Shown here: piece after piece, positions 9,193-17,133 of the stretch | How the letters are laid out: each line of letters starts with the position of its first letter | Numbering within the stretch: position 1 is the stretch's first letter | From: Massilia rhizosphaerae | GTDB lineage: Bacteria > Pseudomonadota > Gammaproteobacteria > Burkholderiales > Burkholderiaceae_D | Direction of reading: 5' to 3' | Assembly: GCF_016093545.1 (NCBI RefSeq) | Contig: NZ_JADKYX010000022.1 | Coordinates: forward strand, 62,001-126,000 | Length of the DNA: 64,000 bases | Position numbers and translations under genes: made by a program | The notes under the pieces: generated by a model | The model's database searches: none | What the model saw: only the letters and a program-made list of their open reading frames with translations | What the model was told of the DNA's origin: nothing

Positions 9193-9222
9193 AATCAATT
9201 TTTAGCAGGGATCGATATCGTT
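9193..9222 (-). promoter_or_regulatory. conserved two-part regulatory motif (copy 1)
   Basis: Plus-strand AATCAATTTTT, 8 bases, then TCGATATCGTT. The identical 11+11 arrangement with the same 8-base spacer occurs at 13862-13891. Here it lies 97-126 nt upstream of the dehydratase gene. It is a candidate operator or activator site for the arabinose regulon; the protein that binds is unknown and no arabinose regulator is visible in the window. Confidence 0.65.
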
Positions 9223-9244
9223 ATCGGCATCAATGTTAACGCAA

Positions 9245-10132
9245 TCAGCGCTGTCCGGCGAAATACACCTCTGGTAAACCCCGAATCGGCAGGGCTTGCG
9301 CAAAGACGCCACCGGATTTCGGGGCGTCCGCCAGCTGGCCGGCGCGCAGCCCGACTGTTGCGGAAGTGACATACAACACGTCGAGGTCCGCCCCGCCGAA
9401 CGCGGGACAGGTCGGTTGCGGCGCGGGCAACGACAATACGCGGTCGACGCTGCCGTCGGGCGCGAAGCGCACGACCTGGCCGGCGCCCCAGCGCGTGCTC
9501 CACAGATAGCCGTCGGCGTCGATCGTGGAGCCGTCCGGATCGCCGGGGGCGACGTCGGCCGCCACGAACTGTCGCAGATTGGCCACGGCGCCCGTGTCCG
9601 GATCGTAATCGCAGCAGCGGATCTCGCGCGTGCCCGAGTCCGCGTAATACATGGTGCGGCCGTCCGGGCTGAAGCAGATGCTGTTGGCGATGGCGACGCC
9701 GCCCAGCGGCAGGCGTTCCAGCGACAAATCGTGGTTCAGGCGGTAAAAGCTGCCGATCGGCTCTTTCGGGTTCTCGGCCTGGTTGAACACGCCGAACACG
9801 AAACGGCCCTGGCGGTCCGTACGGCCGTCGTTCAGGCGGGTGGTGGGCAGGTCGGCTTCGACGTCGCAGATGCGTTCGACCTCGCCGCTCGCCAGGTCGA
9901 AGAACGCCAGGCCGGACGCCAATCCCAGCAGCAGGCGGCCTTCGGCGCCCGTCAGCGCCAGCGAACAGAGCCGTTCCGGCAGCGGCCAGCGCCGCAACGC
10001 GCCCGTCGCGGGCGCATGCGACCACAGCTCGCTGCGTTCGATGTCGGTCCAGAACAGGCACCCGGCCCTGTCGTCCCAGATGATCCCCTCGCCCAGCACG
10101 TGCCGGCCATCCACCGCCAGTTCCATCGTCAT
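9245..10132 (-). CDS. SMP-30/gluconolactonase-family pentonolactonase
   Basis: A 295-aa six-bladed propeller hydrolase that would open L-arabinono-gamma-lactone to L-arabinonate. Family features are the metal-binding Glu in LGEGIIWDD, NDGRTDRQGRFVFGVFN, ANSICFSPDGRTMYYADS and DPDGSTIDADGYLWSTRW. AGAGG lies 6 nt before ATG 10132; ATG 10126 is an alternative. It follows the epimerase by 24 nt and is the last gene of the symporter-GH43-epimerase unit. The substrate is inferred from the neighbouring pentose dehydrogenase and pentonate dehydratase. Confidence 0.88.
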   Translation of the reverse strand: MTMELAVDGRHVLGEGIIWDDRAGCLFWTDIERSELWSHAPATGALRRWPLPERLCSLALTGAEGRLLLGLASGLAFFDLASGEVERICDVEADLPTTRLNDGRTDRQGRFVFGVFNQAENPKEPIGSFYRLNHDLSLERLPLGGVAIANSICFSPDGRTMYYADSGTREIRCCDYDPDTGAVANLRQFVAADVAPGDPDGSTIDADGYLWSTRWGAGQVVRFAPDGSVDRVLSLPAPQPTCPAFGGADLDVLYVTSATVGLRAGQLADAPKSGGVFAQALPIRGLPEVYFAGQR

Positions 10133-10156
10133 CGCAAGCCTCTTTGCTCTTTTTGC

Positions 10157-11215
10157 TTATTGCGCGACCGAGAAGCGGAAGCGCGATTCCGTTTCGTACA
10201 CCTCGCCCGGACGCAGGATCGTGTTCGGGTACGACGGCTGGTTGGGCGAATCCGGGTAGTGTTCCGGTTCGATGCAGAAGCCGCTGCGGAAGATCCACGG
10301 GTGACCCTTGCCCTCCAGCGAACCGTCCAGGAAATTACCGCTGTAGAACTGCACGCCCGGTTCCTGCGTGAACAATTCCAGCACGCGGCCCGACACCGGC
10401 TCCAGCACGTGCACGGCGCGCTTGAGGGCGCGGTCGCCGGGGCGCTTGTTCAGCACCCAGCAATGGTCGTAGCCGGTGCCGTGGCGCAGTTGCTTGTCCG
10501 GTTGGCCGATGCGCTCGCCGATCGCGCGCGGCTTGCGGAAATCGAACGGCGTGCCGGTCACGGGCGCCAGTTCGCCGAACGGGATCGATTCCGCGTCGAT
10601 GGGCACGAATTTGTCGGCGTCGATCGTGATCTCGTGGGCAAGGATGTCGCCCTGTCCCGCGCCGGCCAGGTTGAAATAGCTGTGCTGCGTGAGGTTGACG
10701 GGCGTCGGCTGGTCGGTGACGGCGTGGAAACGCACGACGATCTCGTTGTCGTCCGTCACGCGGTACGTGACCGTGGCCACCAGGTTGCCCGGGTAGCCCT
10801 GCTCGCCGTCCGGGCTGTCATAGCGCAGGACGAGGCTATCGCCTTCGACGACGCCCGTCCACAGCACCTTGTCGTAGCCCGGATTGCCGCCGTGCAGGTG
10901 GTTGTTGCCGTCGTTCGTCGTCAGCTGATAATCCTTGCCGTCCAGCGTGAAGCGGCCCTTGGCGATGCGGTTGCCGTAGCGGCCGATCAGGGCGCCGAAA
11001 TACGGGCTGTCCTTGACATAGGGTGCGAGCGTCTCGAAGCCGAGCGCCACGTCGGCAAAGACGCCGTCGCGGTCCGGGACGTGGATCTCGGTGATGATCC
11101 CGCCGAAATCCAGGACCCTCACGACCATGCCGCGATTGTTTTGGAGCGTGTACTGGGTGACTTGCCTGCCGTCGGGCAAGGTCCCGAACGGCGCCTGGGT
11201 GATTCCGTTTTGCAC
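10157..11215 (-). CDS. aldose 1-epimerase
   Basis: A 352-aa mutarotase that interconverts alpha and beta anomers of the released sugar. The catalytic His lie in NNHLHGGNPGYDKVLW and QHSYFNLAG, and the catalytic Glu in the region of FTQEPGVQFYSGNFLDG. The start is GTG at 11215, with GAGGA 9 nt upstream; the upstream GH43 stop is 12 nt away, so the two are co-transcribed. Anomer conversion would feed the 1-dehydrogenase, which normally accepts one anomer. Confidence 0.92.
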   Translation of the reverse strand: MQNGITQAPFGTLPDGRQVTQYTLQNNRGMVVRVLDFGGIITEIHVPDRDGVFADVALGFETLAPYVKDSPYFGALIGRYGNRIAKGRFTLDGKDYQLTTNDGNNHLHGGNPGYDKVLWTGVVEGDSLVLRYDSPDGEQGYPGNLVATVTYRVTDDNEIVVRFHAVTDQPTPVNLTQHSYFNLAGAGQGDILAHEITIDADKFVPIDAESIPFGELAPVTGTPFDFRKPRAIGERIGQPDKQLRHGTGYDHCWVLNKRPGDRALKRAVHVLEPVSGRVLELFTQEPGVQFYSGNFLDGSLEGKGHPWIFRSGFCIEPEHYPDSPNQPSYPNTILRPGEVYETESRFRFSVAQ

Positions 11216-11227
11216 GTTGTTATGTCC

Positions 11228-12178
11228 TCAGAGGGTGGAAGGCCGCCCGAATACCGGCATGCCGTTGTCGTCCCAACGCAGCGGTTTGACGAAGGTATGG
11301 CGGTCCGGGTTCCACAGCGGATCGCCGACGATTTCCGTATAGGTGCGCGCGTGGTACACGAGCATGACGGTATCGCCATCTTCGGCATACGTAAAGCTGT
11401 TATGGCCGGGTCCGTAGATGCCGTGATCGTAGCATGTGCGGAACACCGGCTCGCGCGACTTTGTCCACGACGCCGGATCGAGCAGGTCCGCATTCTCGTC
11501 CGCCCACAGCAGGCCCATCGCGTAGTTCTCGTCGGTGGCGCTGGCGGAATACGAGATGAAGATCTTGCCGTTGCGGCGCAGGACAGACGGTCCTTCGTTG
11601 ACCCAGAAGCCGCGGATTTCCCAGTCGTATTCGGGCTTGGACAGCAGCACGGGCTTGCCTTCGATCTGCCACGGCGTCTTCATTTTCGCGATGTACAGGT
11701 TCGAATTGCCTTCGATCTCGTTGTCCTTCTGCGCCCACAGGTAGTACAGCTGGCCGTCGTGGTTGAACGTGGTCGCGTCCAGGCAGAACGTGTCGATGCC
11801 GGTGTCGACCTGGCCCATGAATTCCCACGTGCCTTCGAGCGGATTCGCGTTCGTGTTGCGGATCGCGTACATGCGGTGCTGGAACAGCTTGTACTTGATC
11901 TCGCGGCTCGGCGCGGCGGCGAAGTAGACGTACCACGCCCCCATATTGAAATGCAGCTCCGGTGCCCAGATCAGTTCACTGTACGGGCCCGTGTCCGGCT
12001 TGATCCACGCGTCGACGGTGGGCGCGGCGGCCAGTTCGGCGATGGTCCGCGCGCGGCGCAGTTCGATGCGGTCGTATTGCGGGACCGACGCGGTGAAGTA
12101 GTAATAGCCGTCCGTGTGCTTGTAGATGTACGGGTCGGCGCGCTGCTCGATGAGGGGTTTCAGTACGGTGTCTTGCAT
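11228..12178 (-). CDS. GH43 exo-arabinofuranosidase without signal peptide
   Basis: A 316-aa single-domain GH43 enzyme starting directly with QDTVLKPLIEQRADPYIYKHTDGYYYFTAS, where the Asp in RADP is the expected base. Other signatures are LIWAPELHFNMGAWYVYFAA, the acid Glu in GFWVNEGPSVL, and HGIYGPGHNSF. The pattern fits the exo-1,5-arabinofuranosidase branch. No signal peptide is visible, so it probably acts in the cytosol on arabino-oligosaccharides imported by the adjacent symporter. A palindromic repeat separates it from that gene. Confidence 0.85.
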   Translation of the reverse strand: MQDTVLKPLIEQRADPYIYKHTDGYYYFTASVPQYDRIELRRARTIAELAAAPTVDAWIKPDTGPYSELIWAPELHFNMGAWYVYFAAAPSREIKYKLFQHRMYAIRNTNANPLEGTWEFMGQVDTGIDTFCLDATTFNHDGQLYYLWAQKDNEIEGNSNLYIAKMKTPWQIEGKPVLLSKPEYDWEIRGFWVNEGPSVLRRNGKIFISYSASATDENYAMGLLWADENADLLDPASWTKSREPVFRTCYDHGIYGPGHNSFTYAEDGDTVMLVYHARTYTEIVGDPLWNPDRHTFVKPLRWDDNGMPVFGRPSTL

Positions 12179-12209
12179 GGCCTAATCCAAAAAATTCGTT
12201 TCGTCTGAC

Positions 12210-12284
12210 GTAGGGTGGGCGGCCTCCGCCCACCAATGCGTCACCGCGGTGCGTGCATTGGTGGGCACGGGGTGCCCACCCTAC
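12210..12284. repeat. REP-like double palindrome (copy B)
   Basis: GTAGGGTGGGCGGCCTCCGC with matching GCCCACC forms one hairpin, and GGTGGGCACGGGGTGCCCACC the other, followed by CTAC. The minus-strand TAG inside the terminal GTAGGGTGGGC (12281-12283) is the stop codon of the symporter gene. Confidence 0.85.
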
Positions 12285-13621
12285 GCGCCGACTCTAAGCT
12301 CTTCCTTGACGGTCGAATAATACTCATCGCTGATGCGGTATTTGAACATCAACGCCCCCATCAGGAAATGGAAGAAGCCCGGAATCACGGACAGCATCAG
12401 CGCGATGCCATGCAGCGCCAGCGCGCCCTGCTCCTGGTTCGGCTGGTACTGGAAATAATTCAGCAGCAGGCCCACCATGCCGCCCGCCAGTCCCATGCCG
12501 GCCTTTTGCGCGACCGAGATGCCGCCGAACGCGAAGCCCGACACGCGCTTGCCCGTCTTGACCTGGCCGTAGTCGATGGTCTCGGCGATCGCGGACCAGA
12601 ACACGGGCGCGTGCAGGTCGACGACGAGCGACAGCAGGAAATACAGGAAGAACGCGAGCGCCGTGTCGCCCGGCTTGACGAGGAAGTAAATCATCACGGA
12701 CAGCACCGCCACCGTCAGCTGCGTGTAGCGGAACAGCTTGACCTTGCAATAGAACTTGGTCACCCACGTCGACACGACCATCGCGATGATGGCGGCCGCG
12801 ACGCCCGTCGACAGGAATGCGGACACGGTCGCCGTGTCGCCGTGCAGATAATACTTGGCGTAATAGATCGCGACGGAGCCGCGGATCACGTAGCCGATGG
12901 TGCCCGTCACGCAGACGGCGCACAGGATCAGCCACTGGTCGTTCTGCGCCAGCACCTTGATCTGTTCCACCAGCGGCTGGCGGCGGGTCTTGTAGACGAC
13001 GCGCTCGGTCGTCGTGAAGAACGTGAACAGGAACAGCACGACGCCCAGCACGGCCATCAGCGCCATCGCCGCCTGGTAGCCGGCGGCCTGGCTGCCGTTG
13101 CCCCAGCGCTGCGCGAGGATCGGCACGACGATGGTGACCATGAACGCGCCGACCTTGGCCAGGAACAGCCGGTAGCCGTTGGCGGACAGGCGCTCCTGCG
13201 GGTCGCTGGTGAGGCCGCTGATCAGCGAGATGTACGGCACGCCCACGCCCGACGTCATGAGGGTCATCAGGATATACGTGGAATACGCCCACACGAGCTT
13301 GGCGTCGTAATTCCAGGCCGGCGTACTGAACACGGCGAACACGGACAGGCCATACGGCACCGCGAGGAACAGCAGGTAGGGACGGTAGCGGCCCCAGCGG
13401 CTGAGGAAGGTATCCGTCATCTGGCCGACGACGAGGTCGGAACACGCGCCCACGATCTTGACGAGCACGAACAGCAGCGCGAGGTCGGTCGTCTTGAGTC
13501 CGTAGACGTCCGTGTAGAAGAAGGTGATGATCAGCATCATCGACGAGATCACCACGTTGAGCGCCATGTCGCCGGCGCCGAAGCCCACTTTTTCGAGCGT
13601 GGAGAGTTTCTGGGTTTGCAT
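12281..13621 (-). CDS. GPH-family (MFS) pentoside:cation symporter
   Basis: A 446-aa protein with about 12 hydrophobic segments. The start (LEKVGFGAGDMALNVVISSMMLIITFFYTDVYGL) and TDTFLSRWGRYRPYLLFLAVPYG are characteristic of glycoside-pentoside-hexuronide symporters such as XynB/MelB relatives. It sits in the inner membrane and likely imports arabino-oligosaccharides or arabinosides, to be cut by the downstream GH43. AAGGA precedes ATG 13621. Its stop TAG is provided by a palindromic repeat. The two-part motif at 13862-13891 lies about 240-270 nt upstream. Confidence 0.88.
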   Translation of the reverse strand: MQTQKLSTLEKVGFGAGDMALNVVISSMMLIITFFYTDVYGLKTTDLALLFVLVKIVGACSDLVVGQMTDTFLSRWGRYRPYLLFLAVPYGLSVFAVFSTPAWNYDAKLVWAYSTYILMTLMTSGVGVPYISLISGLTSDPQERLSANGYRLFLAKVGAFMVTIVVPILAQRWGNGSQAAGYQAAMALMAVLGVVLFLFTFFTTTERVVYKTRRQPLVEQIKVLAQNDQWLILCAVCVTGTIGYVIRGSVAIYYAKYYLHGDTATVSAFLSTGVAAAIIAMVVSTWVTKFYCKVKLFRYTQLTVAVLSVMIYFLVKPGDTALAFFLYFLLSLVVDLHAPVFWSAIAETIDYGQVKTGKRVSGFAFGGISVAQKAGMGLAGGMVGLLLNYFQYQPNQEQGALALHGIALMLSVIPGFFHFLMGALMFKYRISDEYYSTVKEELRVGA

Positions 13622-13861
13622 GCGGACGTCCTTCCAAGCGAACAGGGTGCTACGCGGATTTCCCGGGCAGCACCCTCATTATTTCCTAACGATCAGAAAC
13701 TACAATCCATGTGCGGCGACGGTGCCGCGCAATGCGAAAGTGCGGGAAGCGGGCGCGAAACGGCCCGTTGCGATGGGTTTCATACGTCTCCTATGTAGGT
13801 ATTGTTATTTCTGCACTGGCATGCTCAACGGTAATGTTAGGCGCTCGATTGAGAACGATCA

Positions 13862-13891
13862 AATCAATTTTTCCGCAACTTCGATATCGTT
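13862..13891 (-). promoter_or_regulatory. conserved two-part regulatory motif (copy 2)
   Basis: AATCAATTTTT, 8 bases, TCGATATCGTT, identical in both arms and spacer length to 9193-9222 while the spacer sequence differs. It lies upstream of the symporter-GH43-epimerase-lactonase unit. Recurrence upstream of the two halves of one pathway suggests shared control. Confidence 0.65.
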
Positions 13892-13922
13892 TTTCGTATC
13901 TTTAACACCGACTGCGGCCGTA

Positions 13923-13936
13923 TGACATCGATTACA
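13923..13936. promoter_or_regulatory. LacI-type operator-like site
   Basis: TGACATCGATTACA matches the TGACATCGAT-N2-CA pattern shared by the four sites around the GH65/TonB module (21374, 21392, 22573, 22594). It is near the start of the UDG-like gene and about 300 nt upstream of the symporter. Binding here is only a possibility. Confidence 0.4.
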
Positions 13937-13976
13937 CGTGGCACAATGCGAGGTATCCGAACATTCCCATGAACGC

Positions 13977-14792
13977 ATGCCGACGCCCGCCATCGCCACG
14001 TTTCCCGCATTCCGCGACCTGATCCTGGACACCGATCCGGACGCCGTCGCGACCCCGGCGCAGATTCCCGACGGTTTCCTGCTGGCGCGCGCCGCCCCGC
14101 TCAGCGTCCACTACATCCCGTTCGATTACGTGAACTCCGCGGCGCGCCTGGTCCTGGTCGGGATCTCGCCCGGCTTCGTGCAATGGAAGAACGCCGTGCG
14201 CGAAGCCCGCCGCCACCTGGCGCTGGGCACGCCGGAAGACGACATGCTGCGCGCGGCCAAGTACACGGGCGCGTTTTCCGGCGCGATCCGTCCCAACCTC
14301 GTCGCCCTGCTCGACCACGTCGGGCTGCAGCACTGGCTCGGCATCGCCAGTTGCGCGTCGCTGTTCGACGCGCACGCGCACCTGATGCACGTGACGGCCG
14401 TGCTGCGCCATCCGGTGTTCGTCACGGACAAGAATTACAACGGCGCGGCGCCCAACATGCTGACGACGCCGCTGCTGCAGTCCCAGCTGCTCGACTATTT
14501 CGCGGCCGAGGCGCGGTCGCTGCCCGACGCCGTCTACGTGCCGCTGGGCCCCATGGTCGGTCTCGCGCTCGACTGGCTGGCCAGGCAGGGCGTGCTCGCC
14601 CCGGAACGCATCCTGCACGGCATCCCGCACCCGTCCGGCGCCAATGCGGAACGCATCGCCTACTTCCTGGGCCGCAAGGACAAGGCCGCGCTGTCGAGCC
14701 GCACGAACGGCGCGCAGATCGATGCGGACCGGCGCGCGCTGCACGCGAAAATGGCGGCGTTGGGCGTGGATCGGCACGATTCCGGCGTGTAG
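13977..14792 (+). CDS. uracil-DNA glycosylase-like protein
   Basis: A protein of about 271 aa with two sequences resembling UDG-superfamily active-site loops: RLVLVGISPGFVQWKNAVREARR (motif A-like, G-x-x-P-G) and LHGIPHPSGANAERIAYFLG (motif B-like, HPSG). The middle (VTDKNYNGAAPNMLTTPLL) is not a UDG motif I know. No Fe-S cysteine set is obvious. The start is uncertain: ATG 13977 and an in-frame GTG at 13938 are both possible, neither with an ideal ribosome site. It stands alone, 90 nt ahead of the LOV protein. The function could be base excision, or the fold could serve another purpose. Confidence 0.55.
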   Translation: MPTPAIATFPAFRDLILDTDPDAVATPAQIPDGFLLARAAPLSVHYIPFDYVNSAARLVLVGISPGFVQWKNAVREARRHLALGTPEDDMLRAAKYTGAFSGAIRPNLVALLDHVGLQHWLGIASCASLFDAHAHLMHVTAVLRHPVFVTDKNYNGAAPNMLTTPLLQSQLLDYFAAEARSLPDAVYVPLGPMVGLALDWLARQGVLAPERILHGIPHPSGANAERIAYFLGRKDKAALSSRTNGAQIDADRRALHAKMAALGVDRHDSGV

Positions 14793-14882
14793 GCAACAAA
14801 GGCGGGCACGACTGTCTTTCGTGCTGCATGCGAAGCGCACCCGGCGTTACACTGGCAGCGTCCAGGCCCGAGGTCGACGATC

Positions 14883-16988
14883 ATGCAGAATTGTTCTCCT
14901 GAAGAGGTTCGCTCCCTCCTCGAAAAAGTCGAGCATCTGCCGGTGCCGTTCTTCAAGCGCCTGATCGAAGCGAGCAACACGGGCATCATCATCGCCGACG
15001 CGAGCCTGCCGGACAATCCCATCGCCTACGTCAACCCCGCGTTCGAGCGCATGACGGGCTACGCGCTGCACGAAGTCGTCGGCCGCAATTGCCGCTTCCT
15101 GCAGCGCGACGATCGCGACCAGCCCGAAATCGCGCGCGTCCGCCACTGCGTGGAACACGCCGAAATCTGCACGGCCCTGCTGCGCAACTACCGCAAGGAC
15201 GGGAGCCTGTTCTGGAGCCGCATGCACCTGTTCCCGGTGCGCGAAGACAGCGCCGCGCCCACGCACTTCGTCGCCTTCCTGCAGGACGTGACGGAGGTCG
15301 TCGAAGCGCAGCAGGCAGCCGTGCAGGCGCGCGAACGCCTGAGCACCGTGCTGGAGGGCATCGGCGACGGCTGCTTCTCGGTCGACCGCGCATGGCACTT
15401 CACCTACATCAACAAGCGCGGCGCGACCTGGGTCGGGCGCCGGCCGGAAGACCTGATCGGCAAGTGCATGTGGGACGAGTTCCCGGAAGGCGTCGGCGGG
15501 CCGTTCTACCAGACCTACCACCGCGCGCTGGACGAACAGGAATTCGCCAGCTGCGAAGCCTTCTATCCGCCGCTCGGCATCTGGCTGGAAGTGCGCGCCC
15601 ACCCGTCGCGCGACGGCTTGACGGTGTTCTTTGCCGACGTCACCGAACGCAAGGAAGCCGAGACGCGGCTCATGCACCTGGCCACGCACGACAGCCTGAC
15701 GGGATTGCACAACCGCCTGTCCTGCCTGCGCACGCTCGACGAGGCGCTCGCGCGCTCGGCCGAGGAACAGCGGGAGGTGGGCGTGCTGTTCGTCGACCTC
15801 GACCACTTCAAGGAAGTCAACGACGCCCACGGCCACCGCGCCGGCGACCTGGCCCTGAAGGAGATCGGACGCCGCTTGGGCAGCCTGGCGCGCGACGGCG
15901 TCACCGTGGCGCGCATCAGCGGCGACGAATTCGTGTTCGTGCTCGAACGGATGGATATCGAGGGCGCGAAAGGTGTGGCCGGCGCCGTCCTGCAGCAACT
16001 GGCCATGCCGATTCCCGTCGACGGGCAACACGTCGCCGTCGGCGCCAGCATCGGCATCGCGATCGGCGGCGGCGGCGAGTACTCGGCCGACGAACTGCTC
16101 AACAACGCGGACGCCGCCATGTACGAGGCCAAGGACAATGGCCGCCACACGTTCGCCGTGTTCTCGACGCACGCGCGCCACCTGCTCAAGCAGCGCCTGG
16201 AACTGCGCCAGGACGTGTTCTCGGCCCTCGACCGGCGCCAGTTCGTGCTGTTCTACCAGCCGCAGGTCAGCGCCGCCAACGGCGCCGTCGTCGGCGCGGA
16301 GGCGCTGCTGCGCTGGGAACATCCGCGCCTCGGCGTCCTCGCGCCCGACCTGTTCCTGCCGATGCTGGAAGGCTCGCCCGCCATCACGGCTGTCGGCGCC
16401 TGGGTCTGCGAGGAGGCCTGCCGCCAGGCGCGCGAATGGGAGTTGCTGGGCTACCGCCTGCGGATGGCGGTGAACGTCTCGCCGCGCCAGCTGACGGACG
16501 AGAACCTGCCGCCCCTCTTGAAGAACCTCGTCGAGCGCTACGGCCTGGACGCCGAGTGCATCAAGCTGGAAGTCACGGAGAGCATGCTGATGCAGGACAT
16601 CGAGAAGGCGGCCGCCGTGCTGAGGTCACTGCAGGACGACGGCTTCCGCATCGCCCTCGACGACTTCGGCACCGGCTATTCGAACCTGTCCTACCTGCGC
16701 CAGCTGCCGATCACCACGATCAAGATCGACCGCTCGTTCGTGCGCGAGATCGGGCAGGACCGGCGCTGCCTCGACATCGTCAACGGCGTGATCGCGTTCG
16801 CCAAGTCGCTCCAGCTGGACGTGATCTGCGAAGGCATCGAGACGGAGCTGCAGAAGGAAGCGATCCGCTCGACGGGGTGCGACGTGCTGCAGGGTTACCT
16901 GATCGGCAAGCCGATGCGCGCCAGCGATTTCCGGGCGCTGCTGCTGGCCCAAAAAGACGAACCCGGGTGCCACCAACCGGACACGTAA
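14883..16988 (+). CDS. LOV-PAS-GGDEF-EAL photoreceptor-type c-di-GMP enzyme
   Basis: A 701-aa cytosolic protein. Residues about 25-140 form a LOV domain with the flavin-adduct motif GRNCRFLQ (Cys70), NPAFERMTGY and NYRKDGSLFW. A second PAS domain (about 150-260) contains YINKRGATWVGRRPEDLIG. The GGDEF domain reads SGDEF at about 346-350 and lacks the RxxD inhibitory site. The EAL domain is complete by eye: EALLRW (Glu473), NVSPRQL, TESMLM, DDFGTGYSNLSYL, KIDRSF and CEGIET. It probably senses blue light through FMN and makes or breaks c-di-GMP. In the motif that binds flavin with FWN, this protein has FWS (Ser112). GAGG lies 9 nt before the ATG. Confidence 0.92.
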   Translation: MQNCSPEEVRSLLEKVEHLPVPFFKRLIEASNTGIIIADASLPDNPIAYVNPAFERMTGYALHEVVGRNCRFLQRDDRDQPEIARVRHCVEHAEICTALLRNYRKDGSLFWSRMHLFPVREDSAAPTHFVAFLQDVTEVVEAQQAAVQARERLSTVLEGIGDGCFSVDRAWHFTYINKRGATWVGRRPEDLIGKCMWDEFPEGVGGPFYQTYHRALDEQEFASCEAFYPPLGIWLEVRAHPSRDGLTVFFADVTERKEAETRLMHLATHDSLTGLHNRLSCLRTLDEALARSAEEQREVGVLFVDLDHFKEVNDAHGHRAGDLALKEIGRRLGSLARDGVTVARISGDEFVFVLERMDIEGAKGVAGAVLQQLAMPIPVDGQHVAVGASIGIAIGGGGEYSADELLNNADAAMYEAKDNGRHTFAVFSTHARHLLKQRLELRQDVFSALDRRQFVLFYQPQVSAANGAVVGAEALLRWEHPRLGVLAPDLFLPMLEGSPAITAVGAWVCEEACRQAREWELLGYRLRMAVNVSPRQLTDENLPPLLKNLVERYGLDAECIKLEVTESMLMQDIEKAAAVLRSLQDDGFRIALDDFGTGYSNLSYLRQLPITTIKIDRSFVREIGQDRRCLDIVNGVIAFAKSLQLDVICEGIETELQKEAIRSTGCDVLQGYLIGKPMRASDFRALLLAQKDEPGCHQPDT

Positions 16989-17036
16989 CCCATCGATTCA
17001 CCTCGTCTCGGTTACCGATTACGGCTCCGCGAACGT

Positions 17037-17133
17037 GTAGGGTGGGCGCCCCGCGCCCACCAAACGTTTGCGGACCGCATACGCATGGTGGGCGGAGGCA
17101 ATGCCCCCGGCATTACCTCCCCGCCCACCCTAC
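17037..17133. repeat. REP-like double palindrome (copy C)
   Basis: GTAGGGTGGGCGCCCCGCGC followed by CCACC (17037-17061) and ATGGTGGGCGG...CCGCCCACCCTAC (17085-17133). On the minus strand the final GTAGGGTGGGC contains the TAG stop of the MFS gene (17130-17132). It separates convergent genes. Confidence 0.85.

Larger units (their letters stand above)
13622..13976. other. divergent intergenic region with regulatory motifs
   Basis: A 355-base stretch between the symporter (minus) and the UDG-like gene (plus). It contains no convincing gene. The AT-rich right half holds the two-part motif (13862-13891) and a TGACATCGAT-type site (13923-13936). The left half shows nothing I can name. Confidence 0.6.
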
